DNA of 64,000 nucleotides from Paenibacillus sp. Root52 (GCF_001426865.1 NZ_LMFO01000029.1:186001-250000); one strand, 5' to 3'. Shown: positions 34,596 through 43,149, counted from the stretch's first letter. Numbers and translations are program-made. The notes: generated by a model not told the origin, from the letters alone.

Positions 34596-34624
34596 TTGTG
34601 TTTTGACATGCTACATGATACAAT
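34596..34624 (+). promoter_or_regulatory. SigA promoter for rplS
   Basis: TTGTGT and TACAAT are 17 bases apart, about 100 bases upstream of rplS. Confidence 0.65.
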
Positions 34625-34629
34625 AAGTC

Positions 34630-34726
34630 TGTTGTGTGGAATACGGCGGTCCTCTATGGATAATGAAGGAGACAAGGTGATCTCTGGAAGAAGTATGAAC
34701 GCCTGTACGGAAGGAGGGAGTCATAG
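34630..34726 (+). promoter_or_regulatory. Candidate L19 leader RNA
   Basis: The leader can fold with tacggcg (about 34642-34648) pairing cgcctgta near 34711-34718 with one bulge, enclosing the stretch that includes gaaggagac and gtgatctc. Ribosomal-protein L19 leaders exist in Firmicutes. I infer possible autoregulation from position and pairing only. Confidence 0.4.
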
Positions 34727-35068
34727 ATGAATATCGTTCAAGCGATTACACAAGAACAACTTCGTAAAGATATTCCGAGTTTTCGTCCTGGTGACACTTT
34801 GAAAGTGCACGTTAAGGTAATCGAGGGAACTCGTGAGCGTATCCAATTGTTCGAAGGTGTTGTGATTAAACGCCGTGGTGGTGGAATCAGTGAGACTTTT
34901 ACAGTTCGTAAAATTTCTTACGGTGTAGGTGTGGAAAGAGCTTTCCCGCTTCATTCCCCAAAAATCGATAGAATCGAAGTGGCTCGCCGTGGTAAAGTGC
35001 GTCGTGCGAAGCTTTATTATCTTCGTGAACTACGCGGTAAAGCAGCGAGAATTAAAGAAATTCGTTAA
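34727..35068 (+). CDS. rplS: 50S ribosomal protein L19
   Basis: This 113-residue protein lies at the 30S-50S interface. FRPGDTLKVHVKVIEGTRER and the GIERxFPLHSP-like region (GVERAFPLHSP) are typical, followed by the basic RRGKVRRAKLYYLREL. aaggaggg precedes the ATG. The gene has its own promoter, a leader of about 100 bases and a terminator, so it is a single-gene unit here. Confidence 0.98.
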   Translation: MNIVQAITQEQLRKDIPSFRPGDTLKVHVKVIEGTRERIQLFEGVVIKRRGGGISETFTVRKISYGVGVERAFPLHSPKIDRIEVARRGKVRRAKLYYLRELRGKAARIKEIR

Positions 35069-35085
35069 TATAACGGATACCGGGG

Positions 35086-35116
35086 AGGGCTTGGAGACAA
35101 GCCCTTTTCGTTTTTG
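35086..35116 (+). terminator. Intrinsic terminator of rplS
   Basis: agggcttg pairs perfectly with caagccct across a GAGA tetraloop and is followed by T-rich sequence. Confidence 0.9.
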
Positions 35117-35260
35117 TCTGGGAAAAGTTGAACCGGAGGTACACTTCCGAGTAAAATGGTATGGCGGCACACGTAAGAGTTAGTCCGGGAGGTTTGAATT
35201 AATCAGTTATTGATGTCATTTAATTGTGGTTTGAATGTACGGAGTTCTTGTGTGAGCATT

Positions 35261-35289
35261 TTGCATAAATCCAATGAGCGACTTATAAT
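35261..35289 (+). promoter_or_regulatory. SigA promoter for lepB
   Basis: TTGCAT and a perfect TATAAT are 17 bases apart. The leader to lepB is about 250 bases and I see no gene in it. A 68-codon frame within has no ribosome binding site. Confidence 0.7.
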
Positions 35290-35546
35290 TACCAAAGATT
35301 ACATTTTTAGTGAGTTGTGAAAAAGATTCATTCGTCTTCACATTGGCTTACACGGGAGTATATGCCCGTCTGAAATACCGTTTCCGAGAGCAAGTGGAAT
35401 CGAATTATGCAAAATGCTGGCGTATAGATTACATAACTGATGAGATTATTTTGTATCTGTTTCGATCTAGATGGGAATGGAATGATGCAAAAATCTGGAT
35501 TTGCAAGCTGCTATAAACATGTACCGTGAAGAGAGGAAGATCAGTG

Positions 35547-36167
35547 ATGGAACATGAAGTTCAACCAAACCAAGGCAATGCTGTCGATGAAAAAGACAGT
35601 CGATCCAAAAAAGCTAAAAATGAAATTGTCGAGTGGCTTAAAGCCATTGTTATCGCATTAGTGCTCGTTATTTTGATTCGGTGGTTGTTATTCAAACCAT
35701 TTGTCGTAGACGGACCGTCTATGCAGCCGAATTTTGAAACAGGTGAACGTGTCATTGTTAATGAAATATTATACGATATCCGCGAGCCGAAACGTGGCGA
35801 AGTTATTGTCTTCCATGTACCGTCCGAAGGTCGAGATTTCATTAAGCGTGTTATTGCAGTCGAAGGTGACACGGTAGAGGTAAATGATGATACGGTAACA
35901 GTCAATGGTCAAAAAGTCAATGAGACTTATATTCAAGGTGCGATTGATGCCGCTGAAGCAAATGGCGGAACGTATAACGTGAAGGATTTCCCGAATGATC
36001 AATTCCCGGATGGTAAAGTGCCACCAGGACATGTGTTTGTAATGGGAGACAATCGTCCTAACAGTACAGATAGCCGTATGATTGGTTATGTATCTCTAGA
36101 GGATATTATCGGTCGTGCCGATGTAATTTTCTGGCCGGTCGGTAAGATAAAATGGATTAACCATTAA
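35547..36167 (+). CDS. lepB: Type I signal peptidase
   Basis: This protein of about 206 residues cuts signal peptides from exported proteins. A charged cytoplasmic N-terminus precedes one membrane anchor (residues 33-48). The catalytic Ser58 lies in GPSMQP and Lys100 in FIKRVIAV. GDNRPNSTDSR is the last conserved box. I use the ATG at 35547, 7 bases after gagaggaag; the preceding GTG is an alternative. It serves Sec substrates, including perhaps those of the SecA-like protein upstream. Confidence 0.96.
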   Translation: MEHEVQPNQGNAVDEKDSRSKKAKNEIVEWLKAIVIALVLVILIRWLLFKPFVVDGPSMQPNFETGERVIVNEILYDIREPKRGEVIVFHVPSEGRDFIKRVIAVEGDTVEVNDDTVTVNGQKVNETYIQGAIDAAEANGGTYNVKDFPNDQFPDGKVPPGHVFVMGDNRPNSTDSRMIGYVSLEDIIGRADVIFWPVGKIKWINH

Positions 36168-36283
36168 TAGTGATACAGGACTTATGGCAGACTATGTAAT
36201 GTGAATGATAACGGGAATATTAAGGCAGAGCTTCTCGAAAGAAGGACTGTCTTAGATTAGAATGATAAAGAGGTGAGGACAAG

Positions 36284-37147
36284 GTGACGATACAATGGTT
36301 TCCAGGTCATATGACCCGAGCCAGACGCCAGATTCAGGATAAGTTGAAGCTCATTGACGTGGTCATCGAACTGTTGGATGCCCGTCTGCCTGTCTCCAGC
36401 CGTAATCCGATGATTGACGAAATATTGCAGGGGAAACCCCGTATGATTCTGTTAAATAAGTCTGATTTGGCAGATGCCAAAGTGACGCAAGAATGGATTG
36501 ACTATTTCAAAAAAGAAGGAATAACTGCTTTTCCTGTAGATGCTTCAACAGGCACGAATGTAAAAGATATTCCTGTACAAGCGAAGCTTCTTCTAAAAGA
36601 AAAAATTGATCGCCAGCTAGCTAAAGGGGTTAACCCTCGTGCGGTTCGTGGATTGATTGTAGGTATTCCAAACGTTGGTAAATCGACGCTGATTAATCGA
36701 CTGGCAGGCCGAAGTATTGCCCTGACAGGGGATCGCCCGGGTGTGACGAAGGGGCAACAGTGGATCAAGGTAGGCAAAGAGATGGAACTGCTAGATACCC
36801 CTGGTATTCTATGGCCGAAGTTCGAAGATCAGAACGTAGGTTATCGCCTTGCGGTAACAGGTGCCATCAAAGAAGAAATTTTGAATGCCGAGGATATTGC
36901 CTATTTTGCGATTAGTTATTTAATGCGTTATTACTGGAATGCTCTTGAAGAGCGTTACGGACTTGAGGATTTTTCCAAGGATGCAGATGATTCAGACAGT
37001 GTCATAGCAATTATGGAAAAGGTTGGACGCATTCGTGGTTGTATTGTAAGCGGAGGGCGTGTTGACCTTGAAAAGGCATCAAGAGCCTTTTTGCGTGAAC
37101 TGCGTGCTGGCAAGATGGGACGCTTCTCAATGGAAGCTCCATATTAA
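36284..37147 (+). CDS. rbgA: Ribosome biogenesis GTPase RbgA (YlqF)
   Basis: This 287-residue circularly permuted GTPase is needed for late 50S assembly. The G4 motif NKSD (58-61) precedes G1 GIPNVGKS (127-134) and G3 DTPG (171-174), the order expected for this family. The N-terminal IQWFPGHM carries the family histidine. It starts at GTG after gaggtgag. It lies between lepB and rnhB, as in Bacillus. Confidence 0.97.
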   Translation: MTIQWFPGHMTRARRQIQDKLKLIDVVIELLDARLPVSSRNPMIDEILQGKPRMILLNKSDLADAKVTQEWIDYFKKEGITAFPVDASTGTNVKDIPVQAKLLLKEKIDRQLAKGVNPRAVRGLIVGIPNVGKSTLINRLAGRSIALTGDRPGVTKGQQWIKVGKEMELLDTPGILWPKFEDQNVGYRLAVTGAIKEEILNAEDIAYFAISYLMRYYWNALEERYGLEDFSKDADDSDSVIAIMEKVGRIRGCIVSGGRVDLEKASRAFLRELRAGKMGRFSMEAPY

Positions 37148-37213
37148 TCAATATATTGTAGGAAGATGAACTGTATACTCAGTCTTCTTATATGGAACAA
37201 GTGCCGAAAGAAG

Positions 37214-37250
37214 CGGCCGTTACCGGATTACCGGGAGCGGCCGTTTTTTT
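37214..37250 (+). terminator. Intrinsic terminator of rbgA
   Basis: cggccg pairs with cggccg around an inner ccgg/ccgg and is followed by seven T residues. Confidence 0.82.
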
Positions 37251-37719
37251 GTATACAATAGGCGAGATATCTAATTCACTAAACCATTTGCGTGAGAATA
37301 GCGAGAGGCGAATTAATAGGAAACAGAGGCATAACTTATTTTAAAAAGTTAGATCTACGATGTAACTTCCCCCACAAGTTTCTTACAAAGGGCGTTATTT
37401 GGAAGATTTTAAGCATTGCTTAGATTGTGTCATATGTATATGAGGACAAAACGAATCATGGTATGATGAATGGTGAAGTAAACGGACAAGGACGGATGCA
37501 AAGTATCTTCAATTTAAATAAACAAATGCCGATAAAAATAATAAATCTAATTCTTATTTCTATATCATTAATATGTAACAAGTTGTCTACTAAATTAAAT
37601 GTTGTTGGTGAACATGTATGGTTCAGTAACTCTAATATTTTAATGGATAAGCCAATGTATATCTGAATGAATCTGATAAATATGTTATTGCAAGCATGGG
37701 TAGAGGAGATGAAGGTAAG
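37251..37719. other. AT-rich gap between rbgA and rnhB
   Basis: About 470 bases hold no convincing gene. A 79-codon GTG frame at 37427-37666 lacks a ribosome binding site and has AT-driven composition. I see no clear promoter boxes, although transcription of rnhB must start here or read through. Confidence 0.5.
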
Positions 37720-38427
37720 ATGACTCATAACGATAAAGAAGTTGAACTTATTCAGTTAGAAGTCCTGGATAAACCAAAGAAGAAAAAAGAAAAGGTGGCC
37801 GCTGAACCAGAAGATCTGCTGAGATATGAACGAGAGTATTGGGAGAGTGGATTCGAACATATTGCTGGCATTGATGAAGTCGGTCGGGGATGCTTGTTTG
37901 GAGATGTGGTGGCGGCAGCGGTCATTTTACCTCGGGATCTGATTATAGAAGGTGTGAATGATTCCAAAAAGCTGTCGGAGAAAAAACGCGATATGTTGTT
38001 TGAACTCATTATGGAAAAAGCGATATCCGTCGGTGTTGGTTTTGCGGATGCAAAAGAGATTGACCATCTTAATATTAAACAAGCGACTCGTCTCGCGATG
38101 AAGCGGGCAGTGGAAGGGCTTGGGGTCCGACCTGACTATCTCTTCGTAGACGCGGAAAAGGTCGATGTGATTATACCTCAGATGTCGATCATTAAAGGAG
38201 ATGCCAATAGTCAGTCCATTGCTGCAGCATCCATTATTGCCAAGGTGACCCGGGATCGACTGTGCAAGGAAGAATGGGAGACGTTATATCCGGATTATGG
38301 TCTGTCGATACATAAAGGCTACGCCACAAAATTCCATCGGGAACAGATCATGGCTTTGGGAGCTACCCCTATGCATCGCCGTAGTTTCCTAGGGAATTTG
38401 TTAGGGGAGCAGCAAACGTTATTTTAA
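37720..38427 (+). CDS. rnhB: Ribonuclease HII
   Basis: This protein of about 235 residues removes RNA primers and misincorporated ribonucleotides. The catalytic D and E of DEVGRG are followed by CLFGDVVAAAVIL where most RNases HII have PLAGPVVAAAVIL. GDANSQSIAAASIIAKVTRD is intact. The N-terminus has a basic KKKKEK extension of about 35 residues. I use the ATG at 37720; 37696 is a possible earlier start, preceded by agcatggg only. A perfect hairpin overlaps the stop codon. Confidence 0.94.
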   Translation: MTHNDKEVELIQLEVLDKPKKKKEKVAAEPEDLLRYEREYWESGFEHIAGIDEVGRGCLFGDVVAAAVILPRDLIIEGVNDSKKLSEKKRDMLFELIMEKAISVGVGFADAKEIDHLNIKQATRLAMKRAVEGLGVRPDYLFVDAEKVDVIIPQMSIIKGDANSQSIAAASIIAKVTRDRLCKEEWETLYPDYGLSIHKGYATKFHREQIMALGATPMHRRSFLGNLLGEQQTLF

Positions 38428-38470
38428 TCTATCTAAGTTCAACTAACTTGAGTTGAACTTAGATAGATTA
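38425..38470. other. Perfect 20-bp hairpin overlapping the rnhB stop
   Basis: aatctatctaagttcaact (38426-38444) pairs perfectly with agttgaacttagatagatt (38451-38469) over a 6-base loop, extended by one T-A pair. No T-run follows; the ribosome binding site of the next gene comes 10 bases later. It is not a standard terminator and could be an RNase III site. Confidence 0.85.
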
Positions 38471-38489
38471 GACGAGAGGAGGGGAAGTC

Positions 38490-40547
38490 GTGAATATCAG
38501 CTCAATGATTCGAGGGCTACTCGGGGACAATAAACCAGGTGAAGCCAAACCTCTTGAATTGAAAGAAGGACAGGTGGTACGTGGATCTGTTCTCAGTGTG
38601 TCGGATGATGGCGGAGATGCCGTTCTGCAAATACAGGGAGTACAGGTGAGAGCCAAGCTTGAGACGCCTCTACGCCCAGGGGAAACCACGTTGCTTCAGG
38701 TACAGCCACAGGGAGAGAATGGCATCACTGTGATGAAACCGCTGGCTAATACGTTGGCGGAACTGCCTCAAGCATCGTTGAACAATCTGCTTCAAGAAGT
38801 AGGTTTGTCTGATACGAAAGGGAATCGTGGATTGTTACTGGCTATGCAGCGCAGTGGATTACCTCTGACTAAGGATAATGTAGCTATGATTCAAAATATG
38901 ATGACAGCTAAGCCTGCACAGGTTCCGGTGGAGGAATGGGTGCAATCGACGGGAATTGCTTTCCAGCGGGGGCTTCCAATTACTGCGGAGACTGTTAAAG
39001 GGTTGCACCAGGCAGTGTTTGGTCCACCCTTGCATCAATTGTTGAATGGACTTGCAGACCAGCTAGAATCCTTTCTTACGCAACAGGCAGGCAAGTCGGC
39101 TACAGCCACGGGAGAACAAGCTGGTGCGGCGAAGACAGCGATTAACCAGGGAGCGGCAATGCCCGTGACGGGAAGTCTGCAAGCAGAAGAGGCTGCATTG
39201 CCTGCTGGTGCAGGGCGCCCTTTAGCAGCAACGAATGGAGCAGGACAGGCACCCGTTGCAGTTGGGGGAACCCCTGTTATGACTGATGGCGAAGCAGGAG
39301 AGGCGGGAGCTCCATCAAAGGCGACCGGACAACCGCCAGCAGCAGGCACAGGTAACGCTACGGAGTCTGCTGGCGTGAAGGCGGGAGCCAGCCAAGTGGA
39401 GACGGCTGGCAAGCAAGGAGCAGGTATTCCGGCGGGAACCGGAATACCTGGGGAGAGCCCGCGTGGTGCTGAAGCGGGCTCTGTGGGTCAGGGCCGCCCA
39501 GGTGCACCAGGGGAGGCTGATCCTATGGCTGGCCGCGCAATCGCGGGACAGCCAGAAGCAAGTGCTGCCGGGCGAACTGCCGGCAGCACTGAGGCCATGC
39601 CTGCGGCTGCGAGTGCAACGCCCGCAGCCGCGCAGGCAGCGCCAGCAGCAGCAAGCGCAGCGGAGCTTGCGCCTAAGCTGCTGGCGCTGCTGGATGCGCT
39701 GCGCAGCGCATCCGCTGCCGCACCGGCACAGCCGGGTGCGGCAGCCCAGGCCGCCCCTGCATCGCAGGGCGGCCAAGCCGCTGCGGCTGCCGGAGGCGTG
39801 CCGCAGCAGGTTCCAGCCAGCGCTGATACGCCGCCGGCTGGTGGAACTGCCGCAGCTCCTGCAGGTGCTGCGGCAGCGCCCGTAACCCACGGGGGAGACC
39901 CGTGGGTGGGGCGTGTGTTGAAGCTGCTCGGTGCAGAGCACGAGCAGCAGGCAGTGCACGGCGCAGCTGCGCAAGCGCGCGTGGGCGACGTGGCGAGTCC
40001 GGGAACCGCGGACACGCTGAAGGGATTGCTGCTGCAGTTAGCCAGCAGCGACAATGCCCCGGCGGCACTCAAAGATGCCGCCGGGCAGGCTGTGCAATAT
40101 TTAACGGGTCAGCAATTACTGCTGACAACCGATCGAAGCTCCACCTTTGCCCAGATGCATTGGTTCATTCCAATTACCGGCCCTGATGGGGAGGAGACGG
40201 CTTCAGTTCAGATTCAATCTCGCAGAGGCCAGCGCGGCGAACTGGATGCATCCAACTGTCGTTTGTGGTTTGACTTAGATATGAAGAGTCTGGGGCCAAC
40301 GTTAGTGGATGTGCATGTCGTCAACAATATAGTCAGTCTGCGTGTGCTTAATGATCGGGAAGGCATGGGGCCACTACTCGAAAGTGGGCGTGAAGTCATT
40401 CATACGGCTCTTGATAAGCTAGGCTACCAACTGCTTACCTTTAAGACAGAACCTTGGCCGGTAGGCCAGGAACCTGGTGCAGAACGTAAAATTAATGCGT
40501 CGGATTATAGCCCTGAACGGTACAAAGGGGTGGACTTTAAAATATGA
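38490..40547 (+). CDS. ylqG: FliK-like hook-length-control-domain protein (YlqG type)
   Basis: This 685-residue protein has a conserved N-terminal region (to about 200), a low-complexity alanine/glycine/proline-rich middle (about 200-490) and a C-terminal FliK-type domain (about 545-660: FIPITGPDGEETASVQIQ, SLRVLNDREGM). In flagella the FliK C-terminal domain contacts the FlhB cytoplasmic domain; the next gene encodes an FlhB-like domain. I infer a FliK/FlhB-like pair outside the flagellar operon. It starts at GTG after gagaggagggg. The low-complexity DNA is GC-rich and produces long false frames. Confidence 0.78.
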   Translation: MNISSMIRGLLGDNKPGEAKPLELKEGQVVRGSVLSVSDDGGDAVLQIQGVQVRAKLETPLRPGETTLLQVQPQGENGITVMKPLANTLAELPQASLNNLLQEVGLSDTKGNRGLLLAMQRSGLPLTKDNVAMIQNMMTAKPAQVPVEEWVQSTGIAFQRGLPITAETVKGLHQAVFGPPLHQLLNGLADQLESFLTQQAGKSATATGEQAGAAKTAINQGAAMPVTGSLQAEEAALPAGAGRPLAATNGAGQAPVAVGGTPVMTDGEAGEAGAPSKATGQPPAAGTGNATESAGVKAGASQVETAGKQGAGIPAGTGIPGESPRGAEAGSVGQGRPGAPGEADPMAGRAIAGQPEASAAGRTAGSTEAMPAAASATPAAAQAAPAAASAAELAPKLLALLDALRSASAAAPAQPGAAAQAAPASQGGQAAAAAGGVPQQVPASADTPPAGGTAAAPAGAAAAPVTHGGDPWVGRVLKLLGAEHEQQAVHGAAAQARVGDVASPGTADTLKGLLLQLASSDNAPAALKDAAGQAVQYLTGQQLLLTTDRSSTFAQMHWFIPITGPDGEETASVQIQSRRGQRGELDASNCRLWFDLDMKSLGPTLVDVHVVNNIVSLRVLNDREGMGPLLESGREVIHTALDKLGYQLLTFKTEPWPVGQEPGAERKINASDYSPERYKGVDFKI

Positions 40548-40852
40548 AAGATGAGCCGCAGCCGGATCTGCTTTCCAAAAAGGCTGTTGCCTTAAAATAT
40601 GTACCAGGGGAAACAGAAGCGCCTGTTGTCGTGGCCAAAGGTCGTGGCAAAGTAGCAGAAGCCATTCTGGATAAAGCCAAGGAAAATGGTGTGCCTGTTC
40701 AAGAAGATGCGGCTCTGGTAGAGGTGCTCTCTAAGCTGGATCTAGATGAACAGATACCGGCAGAATTATATCAGTTAGTAGCAGAGGTATTAACCTACAT
40801 TTATAAAGCTGATCGCATGGCTTCTGGACGGGAGGAACAAAACGATTGGTAG
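40544..40852 (+). CDS. ylqH: FlhB-like cytoplasmic domain protein (YlqH)
   Basis: This 102-residue protein matches the FlhB/YscU cytoplasmic domain: AVALKYVPGETEAPVVVAKG is the core. The autocleavage motif NPTH that should stand before AVALKY is replaced by LSKK, and no membrane part exists. It overlaps ylqG by 4 bases and yraN by 7, so the three are coupled. It may substitute for or compete with FlhB in substrate switching, but the role is unproven. Confidence 0.9.
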   Translation: MKDEPQPDLLSKKAVALKYVPGETEAPVVVAKGRGKVAEAILDKAKENGVPVQEDAALVEVLSKLDLDEQIPAELYQLVAEVLTYIYKADRMASGREEQNDW

Positions 40853-41244
40853 ATCATATACCAGAACATCAATCCACCCCTAAGCTTACACGTCAGCAAA
40901 AAGGGAAATTAGGCGAGCGAGCAGCTTGTCGATGGCTACAAGAGCATGATTACGAGATCGTAGTCCAGAACTGGCGTTGTCGTAGTGGGGAGATCGATAT
41001 TGTTGCTACGTTTGAAGGACTCGTCATTTTTGTTGAAGTCCGAAGTAGAAGCGGAGTAGGGAGATACGGTACACCACAGGAATCGGTTGATTTCCGTAAG
41101 GTGCAACAGGTTCGTTCAACGGCGGCAGTGTATATGCAAAGGACTGGAGAGCTCAATCGGCAAATCCGCTTCGATGTTATTGCAGTGATGCAAGATGCGA
41201 CTGGAGAAGCCATTTCCATAGAGCATATTGTCAATGCGTTTTAG
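40846..41244 (+). CDS. yraN: UPF0102 family endonuclease-like protein YraN
   Basis: This 132-residue protein has the YraN fold related to Holliday-junction resolvases: GKLGERAACRWL, then GEIDIVA with FVEVRSR as the putative metal site. It starts at TTG, 8 bases or so after gggagg, overlapping ylqH by 7 bases. It commonly sits beside rnhB in many genomes. Its exact function is unsettled. Confidence 0.92.
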   Translation: MVDHIPEHQSTPKLTRQQKGKLGERAACRWLQEHDYEIVVQNWRCRSGEIDIVATFEGLVIFVEVRSRSGVGRYGTPQESVDFRKVQQVRSTAAVYMQRTGELNRQIRFDVIAVMQDATGEAISIEHIVNAF

Positions 41245-41428
41245 AGCCGCTTCAATCTCAGTTGAAGGCATCACTCACCGGCTTTTCGCTGCAACTCAAC
41301 TGTGTTTCGTTCTCTTGAAGAACCTCAGTAAGATGCTTGCGAAAAAATTCTGATCCGATACGTAAATTCGGCAAAATCTATTCCTCTCGGAGTTCTAAGA
41401 TACAACTAAATCAATGAGGTTGAAAACG

Positions 41429-41473
41429 GACTTTATTGCCACGAACATCGTCGTGGTAGTGAAGTCTTTTTTT
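41429..41473 (+). terminator. Intrinsic terminator downstream of yraN
   Basis: gactttattgccacga pairs with tcgtggtagtgaagtc (16 bp with G-U pairs) over a 6-base loop and is followed by seven T residues. It lies 185 bases after yraN, with nothing recognisable between. Confidence 0.88.
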
Positions 41474-41629
41474 GTTGATAGACAATACCTCATCGTTCTA
41501 TGGGTTCCAATCAATAGGGTCAATTTTTAGATCCGTAATACTTCAATCTGTCTCGTTCTAATTCCAACATCTATCCTGATTGAGTTATTCGTTAGAGTTT
41601 GGATATTTGCAGTGAATTCCATATTGTAA

Positions 41630-41657
41630 TTGAATGATACAAATTGTATCATATATC
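41630..41657 (+). promoter_or_regulatory. Promoter with a 19-bp palindromic operator in its spacer
   Basis: TTGAAT (41630-41635) and TATATC (41652-41657) flank ATGATACAAATTGTATCAT (41634-41652), a palindrome with 9-bp arms. A dimeric regulator bound here would directly control the small peptide gene 46 bases downstream. Confidence 0.6.
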
Positions 41658-41702
41658 GTGGGAAATAACAGAAAAGAAGATTGAAGGTAGGAGGAGAGGA
41701 AG

Positions 41703-41864
41703 ATGGAAAAAGAAACAAACAGAATGGATAGCAAAGTTAAGCGTTGTTGGCAAACGCCCAAAATGGATGTGTTGGAGGTGCAGCATACCCTGAGTGGTGG
41801 TGGGGGAATCTGGCATTATGTATGGGACGGAGAATTTTGGAAACTTGAATTACTTACAAGCTAA
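41703..41864 (+). CDS. 53-residue peptide with lasso-type RiPP leader features
   Basis: The frame starts at ATG, preceded by the strong site aggaggagagga, and ends TAA. The N-terminal half resembles lasso-peptide leaders of Paenibacillus (paeninodin type): Trp16-x2-Pro19, then VLEV and Thr29-Leu30. The C-terminal half, SGGGGIWHYVWDGEFWK, is rich in glycine and aromatics like a core peptide. If cleavage follows Leu30, no Asp or Glu lies at core position 7-9, where lasso rings need one (the first acids are D12 and E14). No lasso cyclase, RRE or protease gene is nearby. I infer an orphan RiPP-like precursor or a signalling peptide. Confidence 0.6.
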   Translation: MEKETNRMDSKVKRCWQTPKMDVLEVQHTLSGGGGIWHYVWDGEFWKLELLTS

Positions 41865-41919
41865 CACTGACTGGCTGCTGTATGACAAGACCCATAAATA
41901 GACTAATGAGGTGAAACCC

Positions 41920-43149
41920 ATGTTTATGAGTAAGTGTTCAAAATGGATCTCTCGATCGTTCATGCTGTGCTTCTTTTCGATCTTACTTAGTGTTGTGTAC
42001 GCTGGAACGTCCTACGCATTGGAGCAAGAAGGAGCCTCCTCCACCGCACAAGAAAATAATGCCCAACAACCAGCCATTATTCATGGGAAAATAACGGATC
42101 GAGAAGGTTACAGCGTCCCTCATGCCAAAGTGGATTATGAGCTTTATTATCGGGGCGATACGACCAAACACAGTCTGTTCGCTGATGAAAACGGAAACTA
42201 TCGCTTTGAAGCAGTCGTTGAAGATTATACAGATCTGACATTGTACGTTGAAGCAGATGGCTTCATTACCTATGCATCCTATAGGCAATATCAAAATTAT
42301 ACGTTAAGTCCTGGGGATGAAGTGAACATCGATGTAAGTCTATATGAGCCTTCTACCATTGTGGGCACGGTAACAGATCCAGCGGGTCAGCCGATTCCTG
42401 GTGCAGCAATTAAAGTGACAAGTATAACAGATCGTGTAATACAGACGGATGCAAATGGAAGATATACGGTTACGGGCATCGATTACGATTATAACGCGAA
42501 CATCGCCATCTGGATCGATAGTCCGGATCATCTTCCGTATCTACAAGACCGTCTAGGCATTGATGCTGGTCAAACGTTACGTATCGATGTAGTACTGGAA
42601 GATGCTGCTCATGTCAGAGGACAGATTGTTGATGCTAGTGGGAATCCGGTAGCAGGCGTCAAAGTTAGTGGGTACACAGAACGAGCCACAACCGATGTTC
42701 AAGGCTATTACTTACTTAAACGGATTCCAACAGGATCGATTACAATCGTTGCGGAAGCAGCTGGTTACCCCAAACATAGTAAACTAGCAAATTTAACTCC
42801 GGGAGATCATAATACCGTCGATTTTGTATTACGCGTAAACCAAGATATTCAGCCTCCAGTAACCAAGTATCGTCTGGTACCATTAACAGAAACGATTAAT
42901 GGAAAGCTATATATTGTTGGCTTTACGTTTAGATTGCAAGCCACGGATGAAGCTAACGGATCAGGCGTAAAGATAACGCAATATCGTTACAATGGCGGAG
43001 AATGGATGACCTATAATGGTCCTGTTAAATTTTATGCAAATGACGTAAAGTTGGTGGAATACTACAGCACGGATGTGGCAGGGAATGCGGAGAAAATGAA
43101 TAAAATGGACTTTGTAAATGGTATCTTTGAAGGTGCCGGCTCGTACTAA
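41920..43149 (+). CDS. Secreted protein with carboxypeptidase-regulatory-like repeats
   Basis: This protein of about 409 residues has a signal peptide (FMLCFFSILLSVVYAGTSYA, cleavage near SYA). About three beta-sandwich repeats follow: IHGKITDREGYSVPHAKVDY, IVGTVTDPAGQPIPGAAIKV and VRGQIVDASGNPVAGVKVSG. The C-terminal part (about 300-405) ends with VKLVEYYSTDVAGNAEKM, a motif seen in OmpL47-like modules. I chose ATG 41920 because gaggtg ends 6 bases before; the frame also opens at GTG 41911. The role is probably cell-surface adhesion or carbohydrate binding. It directly follows the RiPP-like gene. Confidence 0.85.
   Translation: MFMSKCSKWISRSFMLCFFSILLSVVYAGTSYALEQEGASSTAQENNAQQPAIIHGKITDREGYSVPHAKVDYELYYRGDTTKHSLFADENGNYRFEAVVEDYTDLTLYVEADGFITYASYRQYQNYTLSPGDEVNIDVSLYEPSTIVGTVTDPAGQPIPGAAIKVTSITDRVIQTDANGRYTVTGIDYDYNANIAIWIDSPDHLPYLQDRLGIDAGQTLRIDVVLEDAAHVRGQIVDASGNPVAGVKVSGYTERATTDVQGYYLLKRIPTGSITIVAEAAGYPKHSKLANLTPGDHNTVDFVLRVNQDIQPPVTKYRLVPLTETINGKLYIVGFTFRLQATDEANGSGVKITQYRYNGGEWMTYNGPVKFYANDVKLVEYYSTDVAGNAEKMNKMDFVNGIFEGAGSY

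Noticed and set aside
35310..35516. 68-codon frame upstream of lepB
   Set aside because: GTG start without a ribosome binding site, located in the lepB leader just after a strong promoter, no family features.
37427..37666. 79-codon frame between rbgA and rnhB
   Set aside because: AT-rich composition and no ribosome binding site; isoleucine/asparagine-rich product typical of random AT-rich DNA.
39315..40072. Long antisense frames opposite the ylqG low-complexity region
   Set aside because: GC-rich alanine/glycine codons suppress stops on all strands; the products are low-complexity and arginine- or alanine-rich.
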